Virus record (IMG/VR): IMGVR_UViG_3300037459_000253
Span: 1-44,824 of that record
Source: a virus
Direction: 5' to 3' (one strand)
DNA: 44,824 bases
A program made the position numbers and the translations under genes. Shown here piece by piece: positions 25,106 to 32,683 of this stretch. How positions within the stretch are numbered: position 1 is the first letter of the stretch; every line of letters starts with the position of its first letter. The notes beneath the pieces were generated by a model, which saw only the letters and a program-made list of their open reading frames with translations, ran no database searches and was not told the origin of the DNA.

Positions 25106-26635
25106 TTAGGATTCTCGTTCAATGTTCGACCGGCCGAATGTAAATGGGGTGCCCAGCACCAGTGACGCGGTGGCGATGTCGACGCCCGAATCGTTGCTGA
25201 AATCGTTGACCCCTGGGTTGCTGCCCTCGACCACCAGGGCCGCCCCGCCGACCAAGATTTGAGAACCCGTCTTGGCGATCCCGGCGTGGGCCAGCGTGCT
25301 GCGGTATGACCCGTCGTCAACCTCAACCTGGGCGCCCTTGGAGGCGAGCAGGGCTGGTCCTGCGCTGTTGACAGCGTCAACCACTGCACTGCCCGCATCC
25401 AAGCTGATCCGAATCATGGCCCCTGGACCGTCGGCCCAAAATGTCCCATTGGAGTCCGCACTGTCCAGCGCGTACCAAGACCCGAGCACGCCCACCAGCA
25501 CCTCGCATGCGCCAATGGCTTGAACCCCCCCGCTGCCGCCTTGAACGTGGGACCGGCCGGACTCACGGAACACCGCGAACCCGGCGGGGGGTTGCGTAAG
25601 CCATCCCATGAAGTCTGAGAGCACGATGAACGAAGTGTCGACCTTGGCCAGTCCCCAGCCGACCCACCGCAAATCGAGTGCGGATTCATCGACGGGGTTA
25701 CCGGCGTCGGCCAGAGCGATGAATGGCAACGCATCCTCGTAGGGGGTGCCCAGCGGCGAAAACCGAGCGGCCGCGTAGACCGACGCACCACCCAAGCAAA
25801 GGCCGCTGTTGCCGGACACCTCCAGCCCGAATGCCAGTATTGTCGAGTCGGCAATGGTCGGGCCGAGCGGGGCGCCCAGCGGGAAGTCCAGCCGGATGTT
25901 CACGAATCCGATACAGCGGCGGAACGGAGCTTTACCCGCCGGCCCTTGTCCATTATCTCGACTGCCAATGCCGTCCGCGATGATGAAGTCGTCCGTGCCC
26001 GAGTACTGAAGTAACGCACCCGCGCGAACAATGCGGAACGTGTCGCCGGGTACAAACCCGGCAATGGCCCGGCCCACGTACAAATCGTCACCGTTGACCC
26101 GGTTGATGTGGCGCATCGCGCCAACGGCCACGCCGCTGGTCACCTCCAGCGTGTTGGACACGAACGCATTGGTGACCGACCCCGAGGTCACGATGATCTC
26201 CTCAGTGGACCCGGCCAGCGATGCCTCGGCTGCGCGCGTCTCCACGAACCCGTCGTCGCCAACCTGGCCGGCGCCATCGCCAAACATCCACACTGGAGAT
26301 CGCAGCCCCCAGCCCGCGGGGAAGACCGGGCCCACGTGGTTACCCGAGTCAAACTTGAAGATGACTGGCCACGCCGGGCCAGCTGCGTGCGCGTCGATGT
26401 ACGGCTGCGCGGTGGCCAGGGCGGCGAGGGCCGTCAGCCCATCGTTGGAGTCGTTGCCGTTAGCCTGGGAGACGAAGATGATGACCGTGTTGGAGATGTC
26501 GGGGGCGCTCGCTGCAACCTCGGCCGCATCGACTTTGACCGTGAACCCATTCTGAGTGCACGGGAACAGCTCGTCCCCCTGGAGGGGCTTGTTGCCATCA
26601 ACGAGTGCCCCAATCTTGATCGGTACATCAGCCAT
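25106..26635 (-). CDS. Right-handed beta-helix protein, adhesin or virion decoration
   Basis: 509 residues, ATG 26635 with AAGGA upstream. Residues 56-68 (SQANGNDSNDGLT) are the start motif of the pectate-lyase-like parallel beta-helix superfamily. Residues ~70-470 are repetitive strand-turn units (TSGSVTNAFVSNTLEVTSGVAVG, ADGIGSRDNGQG, HVQGGSGGVQAIGACEVLVG). No polysaccharide-lyase active-site residues can be assigned with confidence. It is unusual to find such a protein between the tail terminator and the sheath. It could be a collar-bound or capsid-bound adhesin or depolymerase. Confidence 0.7.
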   Translation of the reverse strand: MADVPIKIGALVDGNKPLQGDELFPCTQNGFTVKVDAAEVAASAPDISNTVIIFVSQANGNDSNDGLTALAALATAQPYIDAHAAGPAWPVIFKFDSGNHVGPVFPAGWGLRSPVWMFGDGAGQVGDDGFVETRAAEASLAGSTEEIIVTSGSVTNAFVSNTLEVTSGVAVGAMRHINRVNGDDLYVGRAIAGFVPGDTFRIVRAGALLQYSGTDDFIIADGIGSRDNGQGPAGKAPFRRCIGFVNIRLDFPLGAPLGPTIADSTILAFGLEVSGNSGLCLGGASVYAAARFSPLGTPYEDALPFIALADAGNPVDESALDLRWVGWGLAKVDTSFIVLSDFMGWLTQPPAGFAVFRESGRSHVQGGSGGVQAIGACEVLVGVLGSWYALDSADSNGTFWADGPGAMIRISLDAGSAVVDAVNSAGPALLASKGAQVEVDDGSYRSTLAHAGIAKTGSQILVGGAALVVEGSNPGVNDFSNDSGVDIATASLVLGTPFTFGRSNIERES

Positions 26636-26644
26636 ATCAGTCCT

Positions 26645-27646
26645 TCAGGGTTCCTCGGTAACTAGAATGTCACCATCCGGGTCGGTAGCCAAGAGCACGT
26701 TGTTCATTTCCACGCACATGTCATCCACCACTGTGATGCTGGTCTCATCGCCAGCAGACTGGGGATTGACCACGTCCATACAGGCCAGCAACCACGGGGC
26801 GTAAATCCGGCTGTCCTCGGTGACGATGGCCCCGGTCGCACTCACCAGCACATGGTAAATGTAGAACTTCTGGTAGATGTCCTGCGGACCGTTCTCCCTA
26901 AAGACGGACCGAATCTGCCACCCACCTGGGCTGGCCGCGACGTAGCCATCCACCGCGCTCCGGTCGTTCAGCAACGTCAGCACCCGGTCCACGATGGCGA
27001 GGCCTTCGTTCCTCCGGAACTGGTCACTGTCCGATCGAGTCGTGATGACGCTGACCGTATACGTGAACTTGTAGATGAACTGGCGGGTGCCCTGCCGAGT
27101 CCCACGCTGGGTGGTCGACGTAGCCGCGCCGTCACCCGGCTGGATGTCTTCGAACGTGACCAGGATGGCTGGCGTATCCTTCAGACCCGACCGCCGGATA
27201 TCCATCGTCAACACAGGACCGTTCAGCGTCTCATATTCAACGATGTCCTTGACGGCCCATACGTTGTTCGGATTCGTGCCGCCCACGAAGTCAGCGGCCG
27301 CCGTCGCCTCGACGAAATCGATCAGAGGCTCCTCAAATATGAACTGGGTCCCGGCCGGGAAGTTGTAGCGCTCGCCCCCGATGTTCGAAAAGCAGGCTGC
27401 GTTGACGCCACCTGCCAGCACTTCCCAAGCACCATCTTCACGGTCCGGGTTCTTCGCTAGCTTGATCAGCATCTGCGCACGGATCTGACCACTGAGCAAC
27501 GGGATCAAGTAGGTGTTGAAGGGCAGCAGTAGCCCAGGAGGCACCCCAGACTTCAGCTGGATGTCGACCGTCCCCGTTGCACGGTCACCCGTGAGGGGCT
27601 GCAGAGTGGCCATGATGGCTCGCGCTCGGTCGACGATGCTGCTCAT
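26645..27646 (-). CDS. Tail terminator-like / neck protein
   Basis: 333 residues, ATG 27646 overlapping the preceding stop as ATGA. It lies in the Mu gp37 slot. The N-terminal domain (residues 1-110) is beta-rich with FPAGTQFIFEEPLIDF. A middle block, QFIYKFTYTVSVITTRSDSDQFRRNEGLAIVDRVLTLLNDRSAVDG, fits the alpha/beta fold of tail terminators. It is larger than Mu gp37 (about 200), with an extra N-terminal region of unknown role. Confidence 0.55.
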   Translation of the reverse strand: MSSIVDRARAIMATLQPLTGDRATGTVDIQLKSGVPPGLLLPFNTYLIPLLSGQIRAQMLIKLAKNPDREDGAWEVLAGGVNAACFSNIGGERYNFPAGTQFIFEEPLIDFVEATAAADFVGGTNPNNVWAVKDIVEYETLNGPVLTMDIRRSGLKDTPAILVTFEDIQPGDGAATSTTQRGTRQGTRQFIYKFTYTVSVITTRSDSDQFRRNEGLAIVDRVLTLLNDRSAVDGYVAASPGGWQIRSVFRENGPQDIYQKFYIYHVLVSATGAIVTEDSRIYAPWLLACMDVVNPQSAGDETSITVVDDMCVEMNNVLLATDPDGDILVTEEP

Positions 27647-28062
27647 CCGGTTTCAATCTCGGTCAGCATGTAATCGCTGATGGTCTCCGACACCCGCGCT
27701 ATGTCAATGGCCAGGAAGTTGCGACGCTCCATCTTGCTGGTCCCTGTGACGTGCCAGCCGGCGTAGCGAGCAGGGGATTCGGCCGTCCCCGACAGTGAAT
27801 CGTGACTACCCTGGATGTTCGCTAGCAGCCCCGTGTCCTGAAGCAGCGTGCCCCCGCGTCGACGGGGATGTCGCTCGAGCGTGGACTCTTGGAATGGGTC
27901 CCATTTACCTTCGGTGCCGGCTCCGCCCTGGGTGCTAATCACGTCTTCGATTTCCGACGCCAGTACCTGACTGATGAACGCAGTGGGGAGATTCTGGGCG
28001 CGGCTGTTGTAGTCGTGGAGCACCTTGTTGATGGACGACAAATCGATACGGATCTGAACCAT
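27643..28062 (-). CDS. Virion morphogenesis protein (gpG/tail completion-like)
   Basis: 139 residues from ATG 28062, which overlaps the gp36-like stop as TGATG. The pattern is an N-terminal coil, then WDPFQESTLERHPRRRGGTLLQDTGLLANI ... SARYAGWHVTGTSKMERRNFLAI. The W-x-P-x-x-x-x-T and R-x-F-L motifs are characteristic of phage virion morphogenesis proteins (Mu gpG, P2 gpS). The order gp36, gpG-like, gp37-like differs slightly from Mu, where gpG is encoded in the head region. Confidence 0.75.
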   Translation of the reverse strand: MVQIRIDLSSINKVLHDYNSRAQNLPTAFISQVLASEIEDVISTQGGAGTEGKWDPFQESTLERHPRRRGGTLLQDTGLLANIQGSHDSLSGTAESPARYAGWHVTGTSKMERRNFLAIDIARVSETISDYMLTEIETG

Positions 28063-28637
28063 CAGACGATCCCAGCTACAGCATCGAGTACATGCGGGAG
28101 CGCAAGAAGTAGGGGCCACATAAACCCACCGTGTCCGGTTGGTGATTCCTTGCCGGGTGCGAACGTGAATGCACTCCCGGTGGCAGCGGGCGGCCGCGGT
28201 TGGATGATGCCCCCTGTGTTGGCGCCCTGGCCAGGTCCGGGATCGGTGGTCGTCCCCGCTTCGCCTGTGCCGCGCTGCAGTCCCTTGGACACGTTGTTCA
28301 GGTACTTGATGGCGCGGTCGTACTGGGTCTTCCAGGCACCTTCGCCCTCATCGGATGTGAACGAAGGACGACGCTCACTGGCAAATTGGACCGCAATCCA
28401 GGCGCAGTGCCCACGATAGGCCGCGTCCTCATTCGCATATAGGGTGATCGCTGCACGCGTCGGGTAGTGACGCAGCATCCTCGAATATCCCTCTGCCTCT
28501 GCCATGTCCATGACATCGATCAGGTTGACATTCGTGGCTAGGATTTCGGCATCGTTGCCGTCATCGTTCAAGTACTGAGCCAGCTTTGCGGCCCCGCACT
28601 TCTTTGTCAGATCAGCCAGCGTGAGAAAATCGGCCAT
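28062..28637 (-). CDS. Head-tail connector protein (Mu gp36-like, DUF1320-like)
   Basis: 191 residues, ATG 28637 behind AAGGAG. FLTLADLTKKCGAAKLAQYLNDDGNDAEI ... NLIDVMDMAEAEGYSRMLRHY is the helical head of the DUF1320 connector family. The C-terminal third is Gly/Pro-rich (residues ~120-170) and ends hydrophobic. It joins the portal to the tail. It is followed immediately by the gpG-like gene in a coupled overlap. Confidence 0.75.
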   Translation of the reverse strand: MADFLTLADLTKKCGAAKLAQYLNDDGNDAEILATNVNLIDVMDMAEAEGYSRMLRHYPTRAAITLYANEDAAYRGHCAWIAVQFASERRPSFTSDEGEGAWKTQYDRAIKYLNNVSKGLQRGTGEAGTTTDPGPGQGANTGGIIQPRPPAATGSAFTFAPGKESPTGHGGFMWPLLLALPHVLDAVAGIV

Positions 28638-28658
28638 CGTGGGTACTACTCCTTCCGG

Positions 28659-29171
28659 TTACAGCTTGGTGACAGCGTCCAGCCCTTCCAGTCGCTTGGT
28701 CTCGAATGCGTTCAGCGTGACCAGGGTGCCCACAGGCACGCGACCGTTGGCCACCGTGGTGATGTTCATCCGGGCTCGGTGGGTGGCCACCAGGGTACCG
28801 CCTCGCACCGGAGCGACGCCGGGAGCGACGGCTGCCGGTACCGTAGCCTCGGGCTGAACCGCCTTGACGTCGGGGGCCTGCCGCTGAACGGGGGTGGCAA
28901 CAGCAGGCGCCTGTGCAACGGGCTCGGGCACGCGGTAGTTCTCGGGCTCGGGATCAGCTTCGAACTTCTGGTCGGGCTCGGGATCAGCTTCGAACTGGTC
29001 GGGGCCACCGGGGTCTTCCGTGGGCATCACGGACTCGGTGGGGCCGGGTGGTTCCGGCGTCGGGGGCTCCAGGACGGGCATCACGGACTCGGCGGGGCCC
29101 GGTACTTCCTGGGTGGCGGCGGCGGCCATCAGAGCAGTAGCGGCTGGGTTGGATATTGGGGTCCTGGACAT
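28659..29171 (-). CDS. Pro/Glu-rich linker protein downstream of capsid gene
   Basis: 170 residues, ATG 29171 behind GGAG. Residues 20-100 are low complexity with duplicated modules (ESVMPVLEPP/ESVMPTEDPG and FEADPEPDQKFEADPEPEN). The last ~40 residues form a small globular end (VATHRARMNITTVANGRVPVGTLVTLNAFETKRLEGLD), like the short SH3-like proteins seen between capsid and connector genes. The long linker between N-terminus and this end is peculiar. Confidence 0.6.
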   Translation of the reverse strand: MSRTPISNPAATALMAAAATQEVPGPAESVMPVLEPPTPEPPGPTESVMPTEDPGGPDQFEADPEPDQKFEADPEPENYRVPEPVAQAPAVATPVQRQAPDVKAVQPEATVPAAVAPGVAPVRGGTLVATHRARMNITTVANGRVPVGTLVTLNAFETKRLEGLDAVTKL

Positions 29172-29189
29172 GGGTGATTCTCCTATTTG

Positions 29190-29234
29190 GGTCTAAAAGC
29201 GAACAGCCGCCCACCGGAATATCCAGTGAGCGGC
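29190..29234 (-). terminator. Rho-independent terminator-like hairpin after major capsid gene
   Basis: On the minus transcript GCCGCUCACUGGA pairs with UCCGGUGGGCGGC around a 3-base loop, a 13-bp stem with two G-U pairs (29206-29234). TGTTCGCTTTT follows. It starts 36 nt after the capsid stop, a place where phages often make transcripts end or attenuate after the most abundant product. Confidence 0.6.
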
Positions 29235-29269
29235 CGTAACTGTAGCGCGTTCGCCGCGTGCGATGGGGG

Positions 29270-30304
29270 CTAGACGACGCCCGTGATGATCCCACCAGCG
29301 TTGTCCGCGGTCATCTTGGCCTCGTCCGCCATGCCGACCACGACCATCGTGCCACCCTCAGGTCCGCGATTTTCCACGAAGAACTCGCGGACGTTGAAGC
29401 CGTTTCCGGCCGGGCCTCGACGTCGGAACGTCCAGGTCGTCGCGATGTCCTCGCCGTCCGCGGGGACGCCGGGGGTGTGCGTGATGAGGTTCACCACGTT
29501 GGCGAAGACGTAGTCCAGAGCGTCCGTGGATTCGTTCTTGACCTTGGATGCGGACACCTTGATGGGCGGAAGCCCGGGGATGTCCACGTCCAGATTCTCG
29601 ATGCCCGCTCGAAGGACCGCATTGGCCACCTCGGGTGCTCGGTCGTCCCCAAAGTACTGCCGCATCGAAGACACGATCTGGGGATGTCGCAGGAAGATGT
29701 GGGCAACGCTCTGGTTCATCCAGACCGAAGACACGGGCTGCGCAGACGCCTCGATGGAGTCCTGCAGGTCCGTGAGGGGCGTGCCGAGGGTGGCGTCCGT
29801 CCACGGGTTCGCCGCCGCGTTGACCACCGAAGCATCCCAGCTTGCGGTGGCGTTCAACAGCGCGAACACGTCCAGCTCTCGATCCAGCTCGATGGCTCGC
29901 CGGCAGCGGCGCATCGAAGCGAAGACGGGACGGTAGTTGTTCCCCGTCTGACGCTGCGTCTGCATCGGGATGAACGAGCCCACGAAGCGCTCGACCACCT
30001 TGTACGAGTCCAGGCTGGACTTGGGATCCACCTCTGGCACCGCGGACTGGGTCGAACCCTTCACGTCGACGCGTCGGAACGCATCGTCGGAGTTGAACGT
30101 CCGGAACTTGTCCGAGTCGTTGTCGACCAGGACGGGCACCGACAGTTCATCCGCCCGGTAGCCGAACGGCTTGTACCCCGCAAGGTACTCCGGCAGCTCG
30201 GTGGGATCGTGCACGTCCTGTGGCTCAAGAGCCAGAGTGACGCGTTGACCTTTGACGCCGTAGCCGGGCATGTCATTGGTCAGGGTGAGTGTAATCTCCT
30301 TCAT
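29270..30304 (-). CDS. Major capsid protein
   Basis: 344 residues. I chose ATG 30304 (GGAG 7 nt upstream) over an ATG two codons earlier. The N-terminal part is charged, and the middle contains NNYRPVFASMRRCRRAIELDRELDVFALLNATASWD. The C-terminal part has MNQSVAHIFLRHPQIVSSMRQYFGDDR, PGVPADGEDIATTWTFRRR and a closing GGTMVVVGMADEAKMTADNAGG. These match capsid proteins of the DUF2190/gpI cluster, expected to have an HK97-type fold. It follows the decoration gene, and is followed by a terminator-like hairpin. Confidence 0.85.
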   Translation of the reverse strand: MKEITLTLTNDMPGYGVKGQRVTLALEPQDVHDPTELPEYLAGYKPFGYRADELSVPVLVDNDSDKFRTFNSDDAFRRVDVKGSTQSAVPEVDPKSSLDSYKVVERFVGSFIPMQTQRQTGNNYRPVFASMRRCRRAIELDRELDVFALLNATASWDASVVNAAANPWTDATLGTPLTDLQDSIEASAQPVSSVWMNQSVAHIFLRHPQIVSSMRQYFGDDRAPEVANAVLRAGIENLDVDIPGLPPIKVSASKVKNESTDALDYVFANVVNLITHTPGVPADGEDIATTWTFRRRGPAGNGFNVREFFVENRGPEGGTMVVVGMADEAKMTADNAGGIITGVV

Positions 30305-30353
30305 ATCCATTCTCCTTTGGAGGTTCCCTGATGAGAGAAGCGCGGTCAGGCCA

Positions 30354-30758
30354 TTACGGCGAGACCGTGCCACCTCCCGGCCCAGCGAGTTCGACCTCGA
30401 TCAGCTCGTCTGCACCAGCAGCCGCCTTCACGAGATAGCCAACGATGATGTCCCCGGTGCCAGCGGTGACCATCTTGCCAGCGACGTCCGTCGCGACGGC
30501 AGCTGCCTTCGCGATAGCTGCGCCCGACGTGCAGATCGCCTTCTGGTTCAGCTGCACGTCACCGCGACTGAACTGGGGGATGGCCTCCATGGAGATCCCG
30601 AAAATGGGACCACCCGCGGAGGGCAGAATGACGTCATGCGGCTCCGTGCCCCCGCTGTTGAGGGCGACCGCAATGGCCTTATCGATACCCGCGCTGATGG
30701 TGCTGTTTAGGCCCCCTCGGATACCCTTGTCTGCGACTACTGCGGTAGGTTCCGCCAT
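30354..30758 (-). CDS. Head decoration protein (DUF2190-like)
   Basis: 134 residues, ATG 30758 behind CAGGAG. Beta-rich and Ala/Gly-rich with SAGGPIFGISMEA, RGDVQLNQKAICTSGAAIAKAAAVATD, and VGYLVKAAAGADELIEVEL. This is the DUF2190 pattern (head stabilisation/decoration), encoded between scaffold and major capsid genes as in many phages. A second, extended paralogue lies at 1785-2504. Confidence 0.75.
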   Translation of the reverse strand: MAEPTAVVADKGIRGGLNSTISAGIDKAIAVALNSGGTEPHDVILPSAGGPIFGISMEAIPQFSRGDVQLNQKAICTSGAAIAKAAAVATDVAGKMVTAGTGDIIVGYLVKAAAGADELIEVELAGPGGGTVSP

Positions 30759-30837
30759 GGTTCGACTCCTGTTGTTGGGTTGATCAAATCAGGACGCGCC
30801 GAGGAGGGTTGTCCGGAAAGAGTTTGGTGGTGGGGGT

Positions 30838-32631
30838 CTACTTGCGCAGTCCCGTGCAGACCACGTTGGGCTGCTTTTTGAAGTTGTAGGCCATCGACAT
30901 CTGGGTGTCGTAGTCGAGGCCGTCCCAGTTCGGGAGCGTGGCCGCCAAGTGGGCCTTCGCTGCGGCCGATGGGTTCGGCGCGTCGTACACGTCCAGGTTG
31001 ATGATGTCCTGGCCGCCGGCGATGGGGAGCACGGCGGGGGCCGGCGCAGGCGCGTTCTGGGACGTGCGGATGACCTGGCCGGTCGCCTGGTTCACGCGAA
31101 GCTCGGTGCCCCCGGGCTGGGTGACCAGCGGCTGGGTGAGCTGCTGCTTGGCCTCGACGTCGGCCGCGGGCTTTCCGGGCCACTTCTTCACGAACTCGAC
31201 GTGCCCGATCTGCTTGTGAAGCAGCACCATGGCGTCCTTCATTTCGGGCTGCCAGGCGTTGGCCGCGATGGCCTCGTCCACGTCCTTCTCGACGTCGGCA
31301 GCATCCCGCTCGACCTTCTCGGTCCGGAAGGCCTTCAGCTCGGGCATGGCCGTCACAAGCTCGTCTGCCTGGCGAACCAAGTCGGCGACCTTGTTCACGG
31401 AGCCGGCTGCATCTTCGACGCCCAGGGCGGTGAAGAGACCGGCCAGTGTCTCACGGGCCGCCTTGGCGCCATCGGCGACGTCCTTGGCTTCGGCAAGCAG
31501 CACCCTGGTGCCATCGCGATCCATGCCCAGCGTGGACTTGATGCCACCGCGCAGCTCGACCAAGTCCAAAACGGCCTCGGTGATGACGGTCTCGTTTTCC
31601 CGGACACCCAGTGCCGAGGCCAGTGCTTTCAGAATCTCCATTGTCTCTGTCCCTTCGGTGGATGCCGATGCAGCAACAGCTGCTGCTGCTTCGTCTGTCG
31701 GTGCCGCCGGTGGTGGCGCGGCATCCGTATTCGGGGCCAAAGCCCCAGGCGTGTTTTCGACAACGCCCTGCAATTGCGTGAGTGCCGACGTGATCACTTC
31801 AGCGTCTGGCATCAGTGGCGGCATGTTCAAGATGGTACGAATCGCCCCGAGGATCATCTCGGTGTCGACGCCCAGCGGGGCGACACCGGCAGCGACGAAC
31901 TGAGCCATCTTGCCGAGTTCCTCGAAAATCTCTTCGATGCCGTCGGTCTCGGACTTGCCGAACAGCTCCTTGAGCATCCGGACGGCTTCCATGGGGGTGT
32001 CGGCTGCGTCGTAGAACCGGCGAGCTTCGACGTCTGCCTTTGCGTTTGCCACGAGCTTTTCCATTCCCTGGATGAACGGCACGTTGGTCAACGCGATGGA
32101 CGAAATGGTCGCGCCCATGTCCTGCCCAGTCACGGGGTGTGTAGCATTGAAGTGCACCGCGACGCTTGCCCATTGGTACTGGCCGGCCTTGATGTAGCCC
32201 TTCGCCGGATCCAAGAACTGGGTCAGCGCCCAGAGTTCAGCCTTGCCGTCAGTGCCCTGGCGGACCTGGAAATCCATGGTCCATGCCTGGGCCGGGGCTC
32301 CGGTCGACGGGAGGGAACCGGTCGTCGGAGGCTGCTCGCTGGCATGGTCAAAATCCCACGGCACCAGGTTCGTCTTCCCGATGCCATCCTCACCGGCAAC
32401 GAACGACGGGTGGGCGTGAGCGTTCTTGACGATCTGTTCGAACGTCTCCGGGGTGAACATGAAGCCCTGCTTACCACCCTGGTAGCCAAGGTAGATGCCT
32501 TCACGTGCGACCATCACCCACTTCGCGGAGTCGCCGACATCGGTGCCCAGCTCAACGGCGAGCTTCACCCCTTGGGCCTTCGCGGGGCCTGACTTCAAGG
32601 TCACCGATCGCTGCAGTCGTCGTCGACTCAT
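30838..32631 (-). CDS. Capsid protease and scaffold (Mu gpI-like)
   Basis: 597 residues, ATG 32631. The N-terminal protease domain has WDFDHASEQ (His96, candidate catalytic base), KAGQYQWASVAVHFN (Ser156, candidate nucleophile) and SSIALTNVPFIQGM, the LTNxP signature of Mu gpI. After residue ~280 a Pro/Ala/Thr linker leads to a long helical scaffold domain (residues ~320-500), then a tail with NQATGQVIRTSQNAPAPAPAVL. In the Mu I gene a shorter internal product Z is the scaffold; an in-frame methionine near residue 330 (METMEIL) could be such a start. Cleaves itself and other head proteins during maturation. Confidence 0.8.
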   Translation of the reverse strand: MSRRRLQRSVTLKSGPAKAQGVKLAVELGTDVGDSAKWVMVAREGIYLGYQGGKQGFMFTPETFEQIVKNAHAHPSFVAGEDGIGKTNLVPWDFDHASEQPPTTGSLPSTGAPAQAWTMDFQVRQGTDGKAELWALTQFLDPAKGYIKAGQYQWASVAVHFNATHPVTGQDMGATISSIALTNVPFIQGMEKLVANAKADVEARRFYDAADTPMEAVRMLKELFGKSETDGIEEIFEELGKMAQFVAAGVAPLGVDTEMILGAIRTILNMPPLMPDAEVITSALTQLQGVVENTPGALAPNTDAAPPPAAPTDEAAAAVAASASTEGTETMEILKALASALGVRENETVITEAVLDLVELRGGIKSTLGMDRDGTRVLLAEAKDVADGAKAARETLAGLFTALGVEDAAGSVNKVADLVRQADELVTAMPELKAFRTEKVERDAADVEKDVDEAIAANAWQPEMKDAMVLLHKQIGHVEFVKKWPGKPAADVEAKQQLTQPLVTQPGGTELRVNQATGQVIRTSQNAPAPAPAVLPIAGGQDIINLDVYDAPNPSAAAKAHLAATLPNWDGLDYDTQMSMAYNFKKQPNVVCTGLRK

Positions 32632-32683
32632 GGTTCGCGCCTATCCTGAACACCAAAACCGGCGTCATGCAAGAGGGTTGTGT

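Noticed and set aside
30949-32592. Long plus-strand frame of 547 codons
   Set aside because: It is the antisense of the protease/scaffold gene, is Gly/Leu/Val/His-rich without any recognisable motif, and has no ribosome site; long antisense frames are expected at this GC content.
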